The position numbers and the translations under genes are program-made. Below are positions 7,047 to 13,342 of a stretch of 22,574 bases of DNA, one piece after another (positions within the stretch are counted from its first letter, which is position 1; every line of letters starts with the position of its first letter). Below the pieces are notes generated by a model. It was not told where the DNA came from. It made no database searches and saw nothing but the letters and a program-made list of their open reading frames with translations. The stretch spans positions 1 through 22,574 of the forward strand of contig JAFLDQ010000048.1 in NCBI GenBank assembly GCA_017302355.1, in the 5' to 3' direction. Origin of the DNA: Dechloromonas sp. (GTDB taxonomy: Bacteria; Pseudomonadota; Gammaproteobacteria; Burkholderiales; Rhodocyclaceae).

Positions 7047-8303
7047 ATGACCGTCCCGGCCGTGGAGCAGGACCTGACGATCGATCTGCGCCAACTGGTC
7101 ATGACGATCGCCCACGCCGTCGATCTGGTCGGCGTCGACGACCTGCTGCATGGCCGCCGCGTCGGCATGCTGGCGCGGGAGCTGGCTCGCCAGCTCGGGC
7201 TGGACGAGAGGGCGCAACTGCTGCTCTACGACGCCGGTCTGCTGCATGACTGCGGCGTTTCGTCGACCCGTGTGCATCGCCAGCTGGCGGTCGATCTCGA
7301 ATGGCCGGGCGCCCAGGAGCACTGCATCCGCGGGGAGGAACTGCTCCGGGATTTCCGGCCGCTGGCGCATCTGGCGCCGGTCATCCGCCATCACCACACG
7401 CGCTGGGAAGTCCTGCGGCGGGAGACGGCGCTGCCGCCCGGGACGGCGTTGTTCGCCAACCTGATCTTTCTCGCCGATCGCATCGATGTCCTGGCGGCGC
7501 CGTTCCATCCCGATCAGGGCACGCTGTCGCATGCCGGGGATATCCGCATGCGGCTGGCGGCCGAACGCGGGCGGCTCTTCGCGCCCCGCCTCGTCGATGC
7601 CTTTCTCGCGTTGTCCGAAGGGGAGGCGTTCTGGCTGGCGCTGCAGCCCGATGCCGCGCACGACTACCAGGCCGAAATGGAATCGCACGGTGATACGCGC
7701 GTCATCGGCTGGGCCGATTTCGAGCGCTGCGCCGAGATCCTTGCGCGCATCATCGACGCCAAGTCGCCCTACACCGAGCAGCACTCGCGCGGCGTCTCGC
7801 TGCTGTCGCGGCATGTGGCCGCGAAGATGGGATGCGACCCGGTCGCCTGCGCGAAGATCGGGGTCGCCGGGCTGCTGCACGACATCGGCAAGCTGCAGAT
7901 TCCCGACGAGATCATCGAAGGGCGCAGCGCCCTGACGGCGCATGAGTTCGACATCATGAAGAGCCACAGCTTCGGCACGCGACAGGTGTTGAGGCGCCTG
8001 CACGCCATCGAGGACATCGCGCGCTGGGCGTCCTGGCACCATGAAACTCCGGATGGCCATGGCTACCCCTTCCACATTGGCGGCGACGCGCTGCCGCTCG
8101 AGGCGCGCATCATCAACGTCGCCGACATTTTCCAGGCGCTGGCCCAGGATCGCCCCTATCGGCGTCCGCTGGCGTCCGGGCAGATCCTCGCCATCCTCAA
8201 GGAGCGCGTCGTCCGCGGGCAGGCCGATGCGGCCGTGGTTGCCGCCGTCGAGGGCGACCTGAACCATTGTCACCGGATCGCGCTGTGTCGCCAGACTCGC
8301 TGA
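7047..8303 (+). CDS. Tandem HD / HD-GYP domain phosphohydrolase
   Basis: 418 residues from ATG 7047 (GTG at 7044 is also in frame). A frame extending back to 6747 is rejected because it overlaps zapE and carries no domain. There are two HD modules. The first has LLHD at 66-69 and an HHH run at 115-117. The second, from about 225, has LLHDIGK (277-282), a His-Ser pair near 307 and the HD-GYP variant HHETPDGHGYP at 331-341, followed by INVADIFQALAQDRPYR. HD-GYP domains hydrolyse cyclic di-GMP to pGpG or GMP; the second domain keeps the HD pair and the GYP loop, so it is probably active. No receiver or PAS domain is attached. Confidence 0.85.
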   Translation: MTVPAVEQDLTIDLRQLVMTIAHAVDLVGVDDLLHGRRVGMLARELARQLGLDERAQLLLYDAGLLHDCGVSSTRVHRQLAVDLEWPGAQEHCIRGEELLRDFRPLAHLAPVIRHHHTRWEVLRRETALPPGTALFANLIFLADRIDVLAAPFHPDQGTLSHAGDIRMRLAAERGRLFAPRLVDAFLALSEGEAFWLALQPDAAHDYQAEMESHGDTRVIGWADFERCAEILARIIDAKSPYTEQHSRGVSLLSRHVAAKMGCDPVACAKIGVAGLLHDIGKLQIPDEIIEGRSALTAHEFDIMKSHSFGTRQVLRRLHAIEDIARWASWHHETPDGHGYPFHIGGDALPLEARIINVADIFQALAQDRPYRRPLASGQILAILKERVVRGQADAAVVAAVEGDLNHCHRIALCRQTR

Positions 8304-8379
8304 CCGGCGTCAGCGGCACCAGCAATCGGCGGTTCCCGCAGCGATCACTCGCGCGCGCCGCCTCATCGGTCGGCGGCGA

Positions 8380-9729
8380 TTGCGCCTGCCGGAGGCGGCT
8401 GTTGCGGTCGACCCGCGAAAACCGGCAGATTCCGAAATCGATCCGGACGCCGCAGCGGTGATACAGCCGCCGCCCGCTGACGCCGCCGGGCGTCCCGCCA
8501 TGGCGACGCTGGTCCTGCTGGCCAGCCTGTACTGCGCGCAGGGACTGCCCTCCGGGCTGATCGCCCACTCGCTGCCGGTGCTGCTGCGCCAGCACGGCGT
8601 CGACCTCGCGGTGATCGGCCTCCTCAAGCTGCTGGCGTTGCCGTGGATGCTCAAGGTGCTGTGGGCGCCCTGGGTCGACCGCATCGCCTCGGCACGCCTC
8701 GGTCATCATCGCGGCTGGATACTGCCGCTGCAGACGACCGTCATCGTGTGCGTCGCCAGCCTTGCCCTGATCCGCCCGGCGACCTTGTTCACGGCTCACC
8801 TGCCACTGCTGCTCGGGCTGATCCTGCTCATCAACCTGGCCGCCTCCACCCAGGACATCGCCACCGACGGCCTCACCGTGCGCCTGTTGTCCGAGCGCGG
8901 GCGGGGTCTCGGCAACAGCCTGCAGGTGGGCGGCTACAAGGTCGGCATGATCATCAGCGGCAGCGGCCTGCTGATCGTCATCGACCGGCTCGGCTGGAAT
9001 GCCGGTCTGGCGTCGATCAGCTTGCTCCTGTTGCTGTGCACCGTGCCGATCTGGCGCTTTCCCGAACGGCAGCGCATTCCGCGCCAGGCGACGGCGGCCG
9101 AGAGCGTCCGCGGTCCACTCCTGCTGCTGACCCATTACCGCGGCCTGCTGGCGCAGCCGGGAATGCTCGCCTGGCTGGCCGTGGTCCTGACATTCAAGCT
9201 CGGCGACGCGCTGGGTTCGCCGATGGTCAAGCCGATGCTGGTCGATCAGGGCTGGACCAATGCCGCCCTCGGCGAGCTGACGCTGATCAGCAGCGTTGCC
9301 GGCATCGGCGGCGCCGCCCTCGGCGGCCTGCTCTACGCGCGGCTGGGCGCGCTGCGCTCGTTGCTGCTCTTCGGCCTCCTGCAGGCGGTTGGCATCTCCG
9401 CGATGGCGCTGCTCGTCGATCACGGCGACAGCGCCGGCCTGGTCTACCTGGTGGCCCTTGGCGAGCAGATTGCCGATGGCATGTCCACGGTCGCCCTGTT
9501 CGCGGTGATGATGCAGAAATGCCGCCCCGGGCACGAAGGGGGCGACTTCACGCTACAGGCCAGCGCCCAGGTCCTGCTCGCCGGCCTGGCCGGTGCGGCG
9601 AGCGGCGTCCTCGCCGGAGCGGTCGGCTACGTGCCGCTGTTCGGCATGGCGGGGGCGCTCGGACTGGCCGCGCTGACGTTGCTGCGGTTCGGCCCGGTGC
9701 GGCTGGGAGACGCCGGTGCGCGGACTTGA
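8380..9729 (+). CDS. MFS permease of the AmpG / RhtX-FptX type
   Basis: Up to 449 residues from TTG 8380. GTG 8458 and ATG 8500 are in-frame alternatives, and conserved sequence begins only at ATG 8500 (MATLVLLASLYCAQGLP), so the first 40 codons may be untranslated. There are 12 predicted membrane helices. The first loop (SLPVLLRQHGVDLAVIGLL, then LPWMLKVLWAPWVDR) and AASTQDIATDGL are typical of the AmpG/RhtX branch, which imports muropeptides (AmpG) or siderophores (RhtX, FptX). The GLP-SLPVLLR-LALPW wording is closer, from memory, to RhtX/FptX. No siderophore receptor or murein amidase lies nearby, so the substrate is undetermined. Confidence 0.8.
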   Translation: MRLPEAAVAVDPRKPADSEIDPDAAAVIQPPPADAAGRPAMATLVLLASLYCAQGLPSGLIAHSLPVLLRQHGVDLAVIGLLKLLALPWMLKVLWAPWVDRIASARLGHHRGWILPLQTTVIVCVASLALIRPATLFTAHLPLLLGLILLINLAASTQDIATDGLTVRLLSERGRGLGNSLQVGGYKVGMIISGSGLLIVIDRLGWNAGLASISLLLLLCTVPIWRFPERQRIPRQATAAESVRGPLLLLTHYRGLLAQPGMLAWLAVVLTFKLGDALGSPMVKPMLVDQGWTNAALGELTLISSVAGIGGAALGGLLYARLGALRSLLLFGLLQAVGISAMALLVDHGDSAGLVYLVALGEQIADGMSTVALFAVMMQKCRPGHEGGDFTLQASAQVLLAGLAGAASGVLAGAVGYVPLFGMAGALGLAALTLLRFGPVRLGDAGART

Positions 9730-9883
9730 TTTCCGGACTGCCGGCGCGGCCCCGCAGCCACCGGACCGGCCCGCGTCCTGGCTCGCGTCCCGGATCGCGG
9801 CAGGCGGCTTTCAGGCAACACCCGTGCGACGGCATGGCGTGCGGCTGGAGTTGCCGTTGACGGATGGCTTTCCATCGACAAAC

Positions 9884-9889
9884 AGGAGG
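9884..9889 (+). promoter_or_regulatory. Strong ribosome-binding site
   Basis: AGGAGG, a near-perfect Shine-Dalgarno sequence, lies 8 bases before ATG 9898 and fixes the start of the cysteine-rich secreted protein. The 168-base gap upstream holds a possible -35 (TTGACG at 9856-9861) but no convincing -10, and no gene. Confidence 0.75.
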
Positions 9890-9897
9890 AACCGGCG

Positions 9898-10569
9898 ATG
9901 ATCGACAGATTCGTGCTGCGACGCTTGGCGGGTGCGGTCATTCTCTTCCTGCCCTTGCTCGCCGTGGCCGCCGAGCCGCTGATTTTCGCCAGTTGCCTCG
10001 ATGCCGAGGGCAGGACGGTGACTGCCGCGGCCGACCGCGAGCAGGTCATGCTGGTGCGCAGCGACAGCGAGCACGGCCAGCCCGGCATCCGCTACAACCC
10101 GGACGTGCTGCCGCGGCTCGATTCGGCCAGCCGCCTGTTCTTCTATGCGCACCAATGCGCCCGCCTGGGTCTCCCCGTCGCCGTCCCGGAACGTGCCATC
10201 GACAGCGCCCGTCAGGCCGATTGCCTCGCCCTCGGAGCGCTGCTCGGCGGCAATCTGCTGCGGCGCGAGGACGTGCCGGCCCTGCAGGCCGCACTCCAGT
10301 TCAGCGACGCCGAATGGGCCGTGCTGCCCGGGCCGCCGCGCAGCTTCGACCTGGCCGGCTGCCGGGTGGGCAGTGGCGGCGTCCTTCGGCTGCCGCTCGC
10401 CGGGCAGCCGTCGGCGCGGCAGACTTCCTGGAACCATTGCATCCATGCCTGTGGCGACAGGCTCTGGATCTGCCAGAAGCAGTGCGGCCGCGCCGATTGC
10501 GAAAAATGCCTGGGAGCCTTCGGTCTCTGCAAGAGCGGTTGCGGCGAGGATCGACCCACGCCGAGATGA
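9898..10569 (+). CDS. Secreted protein with cysteine-rich C-terminal tail
   Basis: 223 residues. The N-terminus is a Sec signal peptide: basic MIDRFVLRR, hydrophobic core AGAVILFLPLLAV, likely cleavage after AVAA at 25. The mature protein has 12 cysteines. Four are spread through the body (33, 87, 109, 155). Eight lie in the last 43 residues at 181, 185, 192, 196, 201, 204, 211 and 215, which gives the spacing C-x3-C-x6-C-x3-C-x4-C-x2-C-x6-C-x3-C with three CxxxC units. This could be a disulfide knot or a metal or cluster site. I recognise no family. It has its own strong ribosome-binding site and is followed by a terminator. Confidence 0.7.
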   Translation: MIDRFVLRRLAGAVILFLPLLAVAAEPLIFASCLDAEGRTVTAAADREQVMLVRSDSEHGQPGIRYNPDVLPRLDSASRLFFYAHQCARLGLPVAVPERAIDSARQADCLALGALLGGNLLRREDVPALQAALQFSDAEWAVLPGPPRSFDLAGCRVGSGGVLRLPLAGQPSARQTSWNHCIHACGDRLWICQKQCGRADCEKCLGAFGLCKSGCGEDRPTPR

Positions 10570-10621
10570 AGCATTGGCCGCCGTTGCGGCAGCCGATCAC
10601 ATCGGGAGAAGTTCCGGCAAG

Positions 10622-10645
10622 AAACCCGGCGCCAGGCCGGGTTTT
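10622..10645. terminator. Bidirectional intrinsic terminator
   Basis: A perfect 9-base-pair stem (AAACCCGGC / GCCGGGTTT) encloses the 5-base loop GCCAG, with T residues following on both strands. It lies between the convergent secreted-protein gene (ends 10569) and metY (ends 10664) and suits both. Confidence 0.85.
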
Positions 10646-10663
10646 CATTGCGCGGGATGCCGC

Positions 10664-11935
10664 TCAGGCGGCGTTGAGCGCCTGGTCGAGGTCGGCGATC
10701 AGGTCGTCGACGTGCTCGATGCCGATCGACAGGCGGATCATGTCTTCCGAGACGCCGGCCTTGGCCATTTCCTCCGGCCCGAGCTGGCGGTGCGTGGTCG
10801 TCGCCGGGTGGCAGGCGAGCGTCTTGCAGTCGCCGATGTTGACCAGGCGGGTGACCAGTTGCAGCGCGTCCTGGAACCTGCCGCCGGCCTCGCGGCCACC
10901 CTTGACGCCGAAGTTGAGGATGCCGGAAGCTTTTCCGCCCATGTACTTCCGGACCAGCGCGTGGTCCTTGTGGCCGAGCAGGCCGGCGTAGTTGACCCAG
11001 CTGACCTTCGGATGTTTCTGCAGGAACTGGGCGATCCTCAGCGAATTCTCGCAGATGCGGTCCATGCGCAAGGCCAGCGTTTCGACGCCCTGCAGGATCA
11101 GGAAGGCGTTGAACGGGCTGATCGCGGCGCCCATGTTGCGCAGCGGCACGACGCGGGCGCGGCCGATGTAGGCGGCCGGGCCGAGGGCCTCGGTGTAGAC
11201 GACGCCGTGGTAGGAGACATCCGGCTCGTTGAGGCGCTTGAACTTCTGCTTGTGCTCGGCCCACGGGAACTTGCCGCTATCGACGATGATGCCGCCGATG
11301 CTGTTACCGTGACCGCCGAGGTACTTGGTCAGGGCATGGACGACGATGTCGGCGCCGTGCTCGAACGGGCGGCACAGGTAGGGCGAGGGCACGGTGTTGT
11401 CGACGATGACCGGCACGCCGTGCTTGTGGGCGATCTTGGCGAGTTCCTCGAAATCGGTGATGTTGCCGAGCGGATTGCCGACCGATTCGCAGAAGACGGC
11501 CTTGGTCCGGCCGTCGATCAGCTTCTCGAAGGCGGCCGGGTCGCGGTAGTCGGCGAAGCGCACGTCGATGCCGTACTGCGGCAGCGTGTGCGCGAAGAGG
11601 TTGTAGGTGCCGCCGTACAGCGTGCTCGAGGTGACGATGTTGTCGCCGGCCTCGGTAATCGTCTGGATCGCCGCCGTGATCGCCGCCATGCCGGAGGCCA
11701 TGGCCAGCGCGGCGACCCCGCCTTCCATCGCCGCGATGCGCTTTTCCAGCACGTCGGTGGTCGGGTTCATGATCCGCGTGTAGATGTTGCCGGCGACCTT
11801 GAGGTCGAACAGGTCGGCGCCGTGCTGGGTGCTGTCGAAGGCGTAAGAAGTCGTCTGGTAGATGGGCACGGCGACCGCCTTGGTGGTCGGGTCGGGTGAA
11901 TAGCCGCCGTGGACGGCGATGGTTTCGATCTTCAT
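10664..11935 (-). CDS. metY: O-acetylhomoserine sulfhydrylase (MetY), PLP enzyme
   Basis: 423 residues, the usual MetY length. It belongs to the Cys/Met-metabolism PLP family: SGMAAI near 81, the aromatic stacking Tyr in STLYGGTYNLF near 107, Asp179 in VIVDNT (contacts the pyridine N) and Lys204 in VHALTKYLGGHG, the Schiff-base lysine. The opening MKIETIAVHGGYSPDP is typical of O-acetylhomoserine aminocarboxypropyltransferases. Reaction: O-acetyl-L-homoserine + sulfide gives L-homocysteine + acetate, in cytoplasmic methionine synthesis. It lies 40 bases after the PIN toxin gene on the same strand, leaving little room for its own promoter or a SAM riboswitch, and neither is visible. Confidence 0.94.
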   Translation of the reverse strand: MKIETIAVHGGYSPDPTTKAVAVPIYQTTSYAFDSTQHGADLFDLKVAGNIYTRIMNPTTDVLEKRIAAMEGGVAALAMASGMAAITAAIQTITEAGDNIVTSSTLYGGTYNLFAHTLPQYGIDVRFADYRDPAAFEKLIDGRTKAVFCESVGNPLGNITDFEELAKIAHKHGVPVIVDNTVPSPYLCRPFEHGADIVVHALTKYLGGHGNSIGGIIVDSGKFPWAEHKQKFKRLNEPDVSYHGVVYTEALGPAAYIGRARVVPLRNMGAAISPFNAFLILQGVETLALRMDRICENSLRIAQFLQKHPKVSWVNYAGLLGHKDHALVRKYMGGKASGILNFGVKGGREAGGRFQDALQLVTRLVNIGDCKTLACHPATTTHRQLGPEEMAKAGVSEDMIRLSIGIEHVDDLIADLDQALNAA

Positions 11936-11975
11936 GGGCGTCTCTCTTGGTGTTGTGGTGGGTGAAAAGAAAGGT

Positions 11976-12377
11976 TCAGGGTGGACATAAGGCTACAGTG
12001 GGAAAGGCCTCGGCGCGTTTCGCCTTGTTGACGAAGTCCTTGTCAAAGGTCATGAAACTCGCGGTCGCCGGCGACAAGGCGAGATGCAGGGCATCGGCGA
12101 AATCCAGACCTTGCTCGAACCATTGCACCGCCCGAAAAAAAGCAGCTTCGTTGGGCAGTCGCATATTGCCCAGCCCGAGAATATGTCGCAGCGCCGCAAG
12201 AATCTCGGTGCGCGTGCAGTCGCTGCATTCAAGCACCCAAACCAGTTCGAGCAGGATGGTCGGCGTCAGGGTGACCTGCGGCGAGGCTTCGAGCAATTGC
12301 TGGACACGTCTGGCCTGCGCGGCATCGTCGTTGAGCAGATAGCGCAGCCACAGATTGGTATCGAGAACGATCATCAC
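11976..12377 (-). CDS. PIN-domain ribonuclease toxin (VapC-like)
   Basis: About 132-133 residues; GTG 12377 or ATG 12374 may start it. The PIN acidic residues are visible: Asp in VLDTN at the N-terminus, Glu in ILLELVWVLE (about 44), Asp in DFADALHLA (about 95) and Asp in FMTFDKDF (about 112). PIN toxins are Mg/Mn-dependent RNases that cleave tRNA or rRNA. The gene begins 4 bases after an AbrB-type gene, the normal antitoxin-first order. The toxin assignment follows from family plus pairing; the RNA target is unknown. Confidence 0.9.
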   Translation of the reverse strand: MMIVLDTNLWLRYLLNDDAAQARRVQQLLEASPQVTLTPTILLELVWVLECSDCTRTEILAALRHILGLGNMRLPNEAAFFRAVQWFEQGLDFADALHLALSPATASFMTFDKDFVNKAKRAEAFPTVALCPP

Positions 12378-12381
12378 GGTC

Positions 12382-12648
12382 TCATTCGGGCGAGTTTCTT
12401 TTCTTCAGCATCTCGCCCACCGCGTCCTTGATGGCGCTCTCTGCTAGTGCCTGGCGTCCCGGCTTGGCCAGCAGGCCCAGGCCAGCGCCAACATCGGTGC
12501 GGGCAAAGCGTTGTTCGGCCTGGCGCAGATGAATCTCGTCGCCCTCGGCAAAAATCGCCAACTCGCTGCCTGCCTCAAGGTGGAAAGCAGTACGCAGGCT
12601 TTTGGGGATGACGATTTGCCCCTTGCTCGAAAGACGGACGGTTTCCAT
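12382..12648 (-). CDS. AbrB/SpoVT-type antitoxin (VapB-like)
   Basis: 88 residues. The N-terminal half is a swapped-hairpin AbrB DNA-binding domain (VRLSSKGQIVIPKSLR, then LEAGSELAIF). The C-terminal half would wrap the PIN toxin. It should bind its own promoter and neutralise the downstream toxin. ATG 12648 is supported by AGGAG six bases upstream on the minus strand. A TATGAT -10-like box, a short palindrome and a direct repeat lie just upstream (12662-12694). Confidence 0.9.
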   Translation of the reverse strand: METVRLSSKGQIVIPKSLRTAFHLEAGSELAIFAEGDEIHLRQAEQRFARTDVGAGLGLLAKPGRQALAESAIKDAVGEMLKKRNSPE

Positions 12649-12661
12649 GACGGCTCCTGAG

Positions 12662-12694
12662 GTAAGACGCTGTAAGACGAATCATAGCGGCTAT
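12662..12694 (-). promoter_or_regulatory. Putative promoter and operator of the AbrB/PIN pair
   Basis: On the minus strand, TATGAT (plus-strand 12681-12686) resembles a -10 box; no good -35 is seen. The perfect inverted repeat ATAGC-G-GCTAT (12684-12694) overlaps it. GTAAGACG is repeated exactly at 12662-12669 and 12672-12679, a 10-base period, between the -10 and the start codon. The layout fits AbrB-type autoregulation, but no binding is shown. Confidence 0.45.
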
Positions 12695-12726
12695 CTTGCT
12701 CTGCTGCTACCGAGGCAGTGAAATAA

Positions 12727-12738
12727 ACGCCGCGGCGT
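12727..12738. repeat. 12-bp perfect palindrome after ccdB
   Basis: ACGCCGCGGCGT is a perfect palindrome 12 bases downstream of the ccdB stop (minus-strand direction). It is followed on that strand by TTATTT, but there is no loop, so it would be a poor intrinsic terminator. It could equally be a protein-binding site or chance in GC-rich DNA. Confidence 0.3.
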
Positions 12739-12750
12739 CGTGGTCTTCGG

Positions 12751-13050
12751 TTAAAACCCCTGAAGCAAAAGATCCAGCGCAGCGGTGATTTCGCTGCGGG
12801 AAAATTCCAGACTGCTCTCCGGCAACTTGAGCAGCGATGTCGGCACGGCGGCCATGAACTGCGTGACCATGACCATCGGTTCCCCCGCAACGGTGAACAC
12901 GGGGTTGAGCGCTTTTGCCGGTTTCGGGGCCACGGACAGGGGCAGCAACGGGACAACCACGCGCGTGTTCAGATGATCGAGGATGTTGGCCTGCACATCG
13001 AGCAAATAACCATCTGATCCGGGGTTGCGATAGATGGAAAAACGCGCCAT
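12751..13050 (-). CDS. ccdB: CcdB-family gyrase-poison toxin
   Basis: 99 residues from ATG 13050 (F-plasmid CcdB has 101). The CcdB pattern is clear: MARFSIYRN, YLLDVQANILDHLNTRVVVPL, LNPVFTVAGE, MVTQFMAAVP and a C-terminal ALDLLLQGF. CcdB traps DNA gyrase on cleaved DNA. The start overlaps the ccdA stop as TGATG, so translation is coupled. In F CcdB, Trp99-Gly100-Ile101 at the C-terminus are needed for gyrase killing. Here the tail is Gln-Gly-Phe, which may alter toxicity. The frame can extend to TTG 13053, but ATG 13050 is preferred. Confidence 0.9.
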   Translation of the reverse strand: MARFSIYRNPGSDGYLLDVQANILDHLNTRVVVPLLPLSVAPKPAKALNPVFTVAGEPMVMVTQFMAAVPTSLLKLPESSLEFSRSEITAALDLLLQGF

Positions 13051-13280
13051 CAAAACCCCCGGTATTGAGCCAGGGGCAGACCGTGGCGGTCGACATAGGC
13101 ATTCGAGCTTTCAAGGGCGGCTTTGTTTTCGGCCAGCCATAACTCGGCGCGTTTCTCGGCGAGGGCAACGACAAGCCCCGCTTCGGCGGCTTTCGAGACA
13201 TTTATTTTCAGCGCCCTGGCTTCGGCAAGGAGCGTCTCGTTGATTGAAACATTGGTTGCTTTACGGACAGGGTCAATCAT
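13050..13280 (-). CDS. ccdA: CcdA-family antitoxin
   Basis: 76 residues from ATG 13280, chosen over ATG 13301 because AGGA lies 7 bases upstream and the ribbon-helix-helix region starts soon after (KATNVSINETLLAEARALKI). The C-terminal half, VVALAEKRAELWLAENKAALESSNAYVDRHG, matches the flexible CcdB-binding tail of CcdA (F plasmid: RAERWKAENQEGM...). It should repress its own operon through the N-terminal domain and neutralise CcdB. The inverted repeat at 13300-13319 is a likely operator. Confidence 0.9.
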   Translation of the reverse strand: MIDPVRKATNVSINETLLAEARALKINVSKAAEAGLVVALAEKRAELWLAENKAALESSNAYVDRHGLPLAQYRGF

Positions 13281-13299
13281 GGCGAATTCCTGTTTGTGC

Positions 13300-13319
13300 A
13301 TAAATCATGTTGGATTTAT
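13300..13319. promoter_or_regulatory. Inverted repeat, candidate ccdAB operator
   Basis: ATAAATC and GATTTAT form perfect 7-base arms around a 6-base spacer, 20 bases upstream of the ccdA start. It is an AT-rich island in GC-rich surroundings, in the 62-base gap between the restriction-modification gene and ccdA. Ribbon-helix-helix antitoxins such as CcdA bind short inverted repeats of this kind. The promoter itself is not well resolved. Confidence 0.55.
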
Positions 13320-13342
13320 TGTGCGCGCAGATGGTTGGTATT

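Noticed and set aside
10145..11899. 584-codon plus-strand frame opposite metY
   Set aside because: Runs through the terminator hairpin and antisense to metY; low-complexity composition.
11936..11975. SAM riboswitch or other RNA leader for metY
   Set aside because: Only 40 bases are available and no hairpin or terminator pair is visible.
13281..13301. Seven-residue longer CcdA start at ATG 13301
   Set aside because: ATG 13280 has a good ribosome-binding site, and 13301 falls inside the operator-like inverted repeat.
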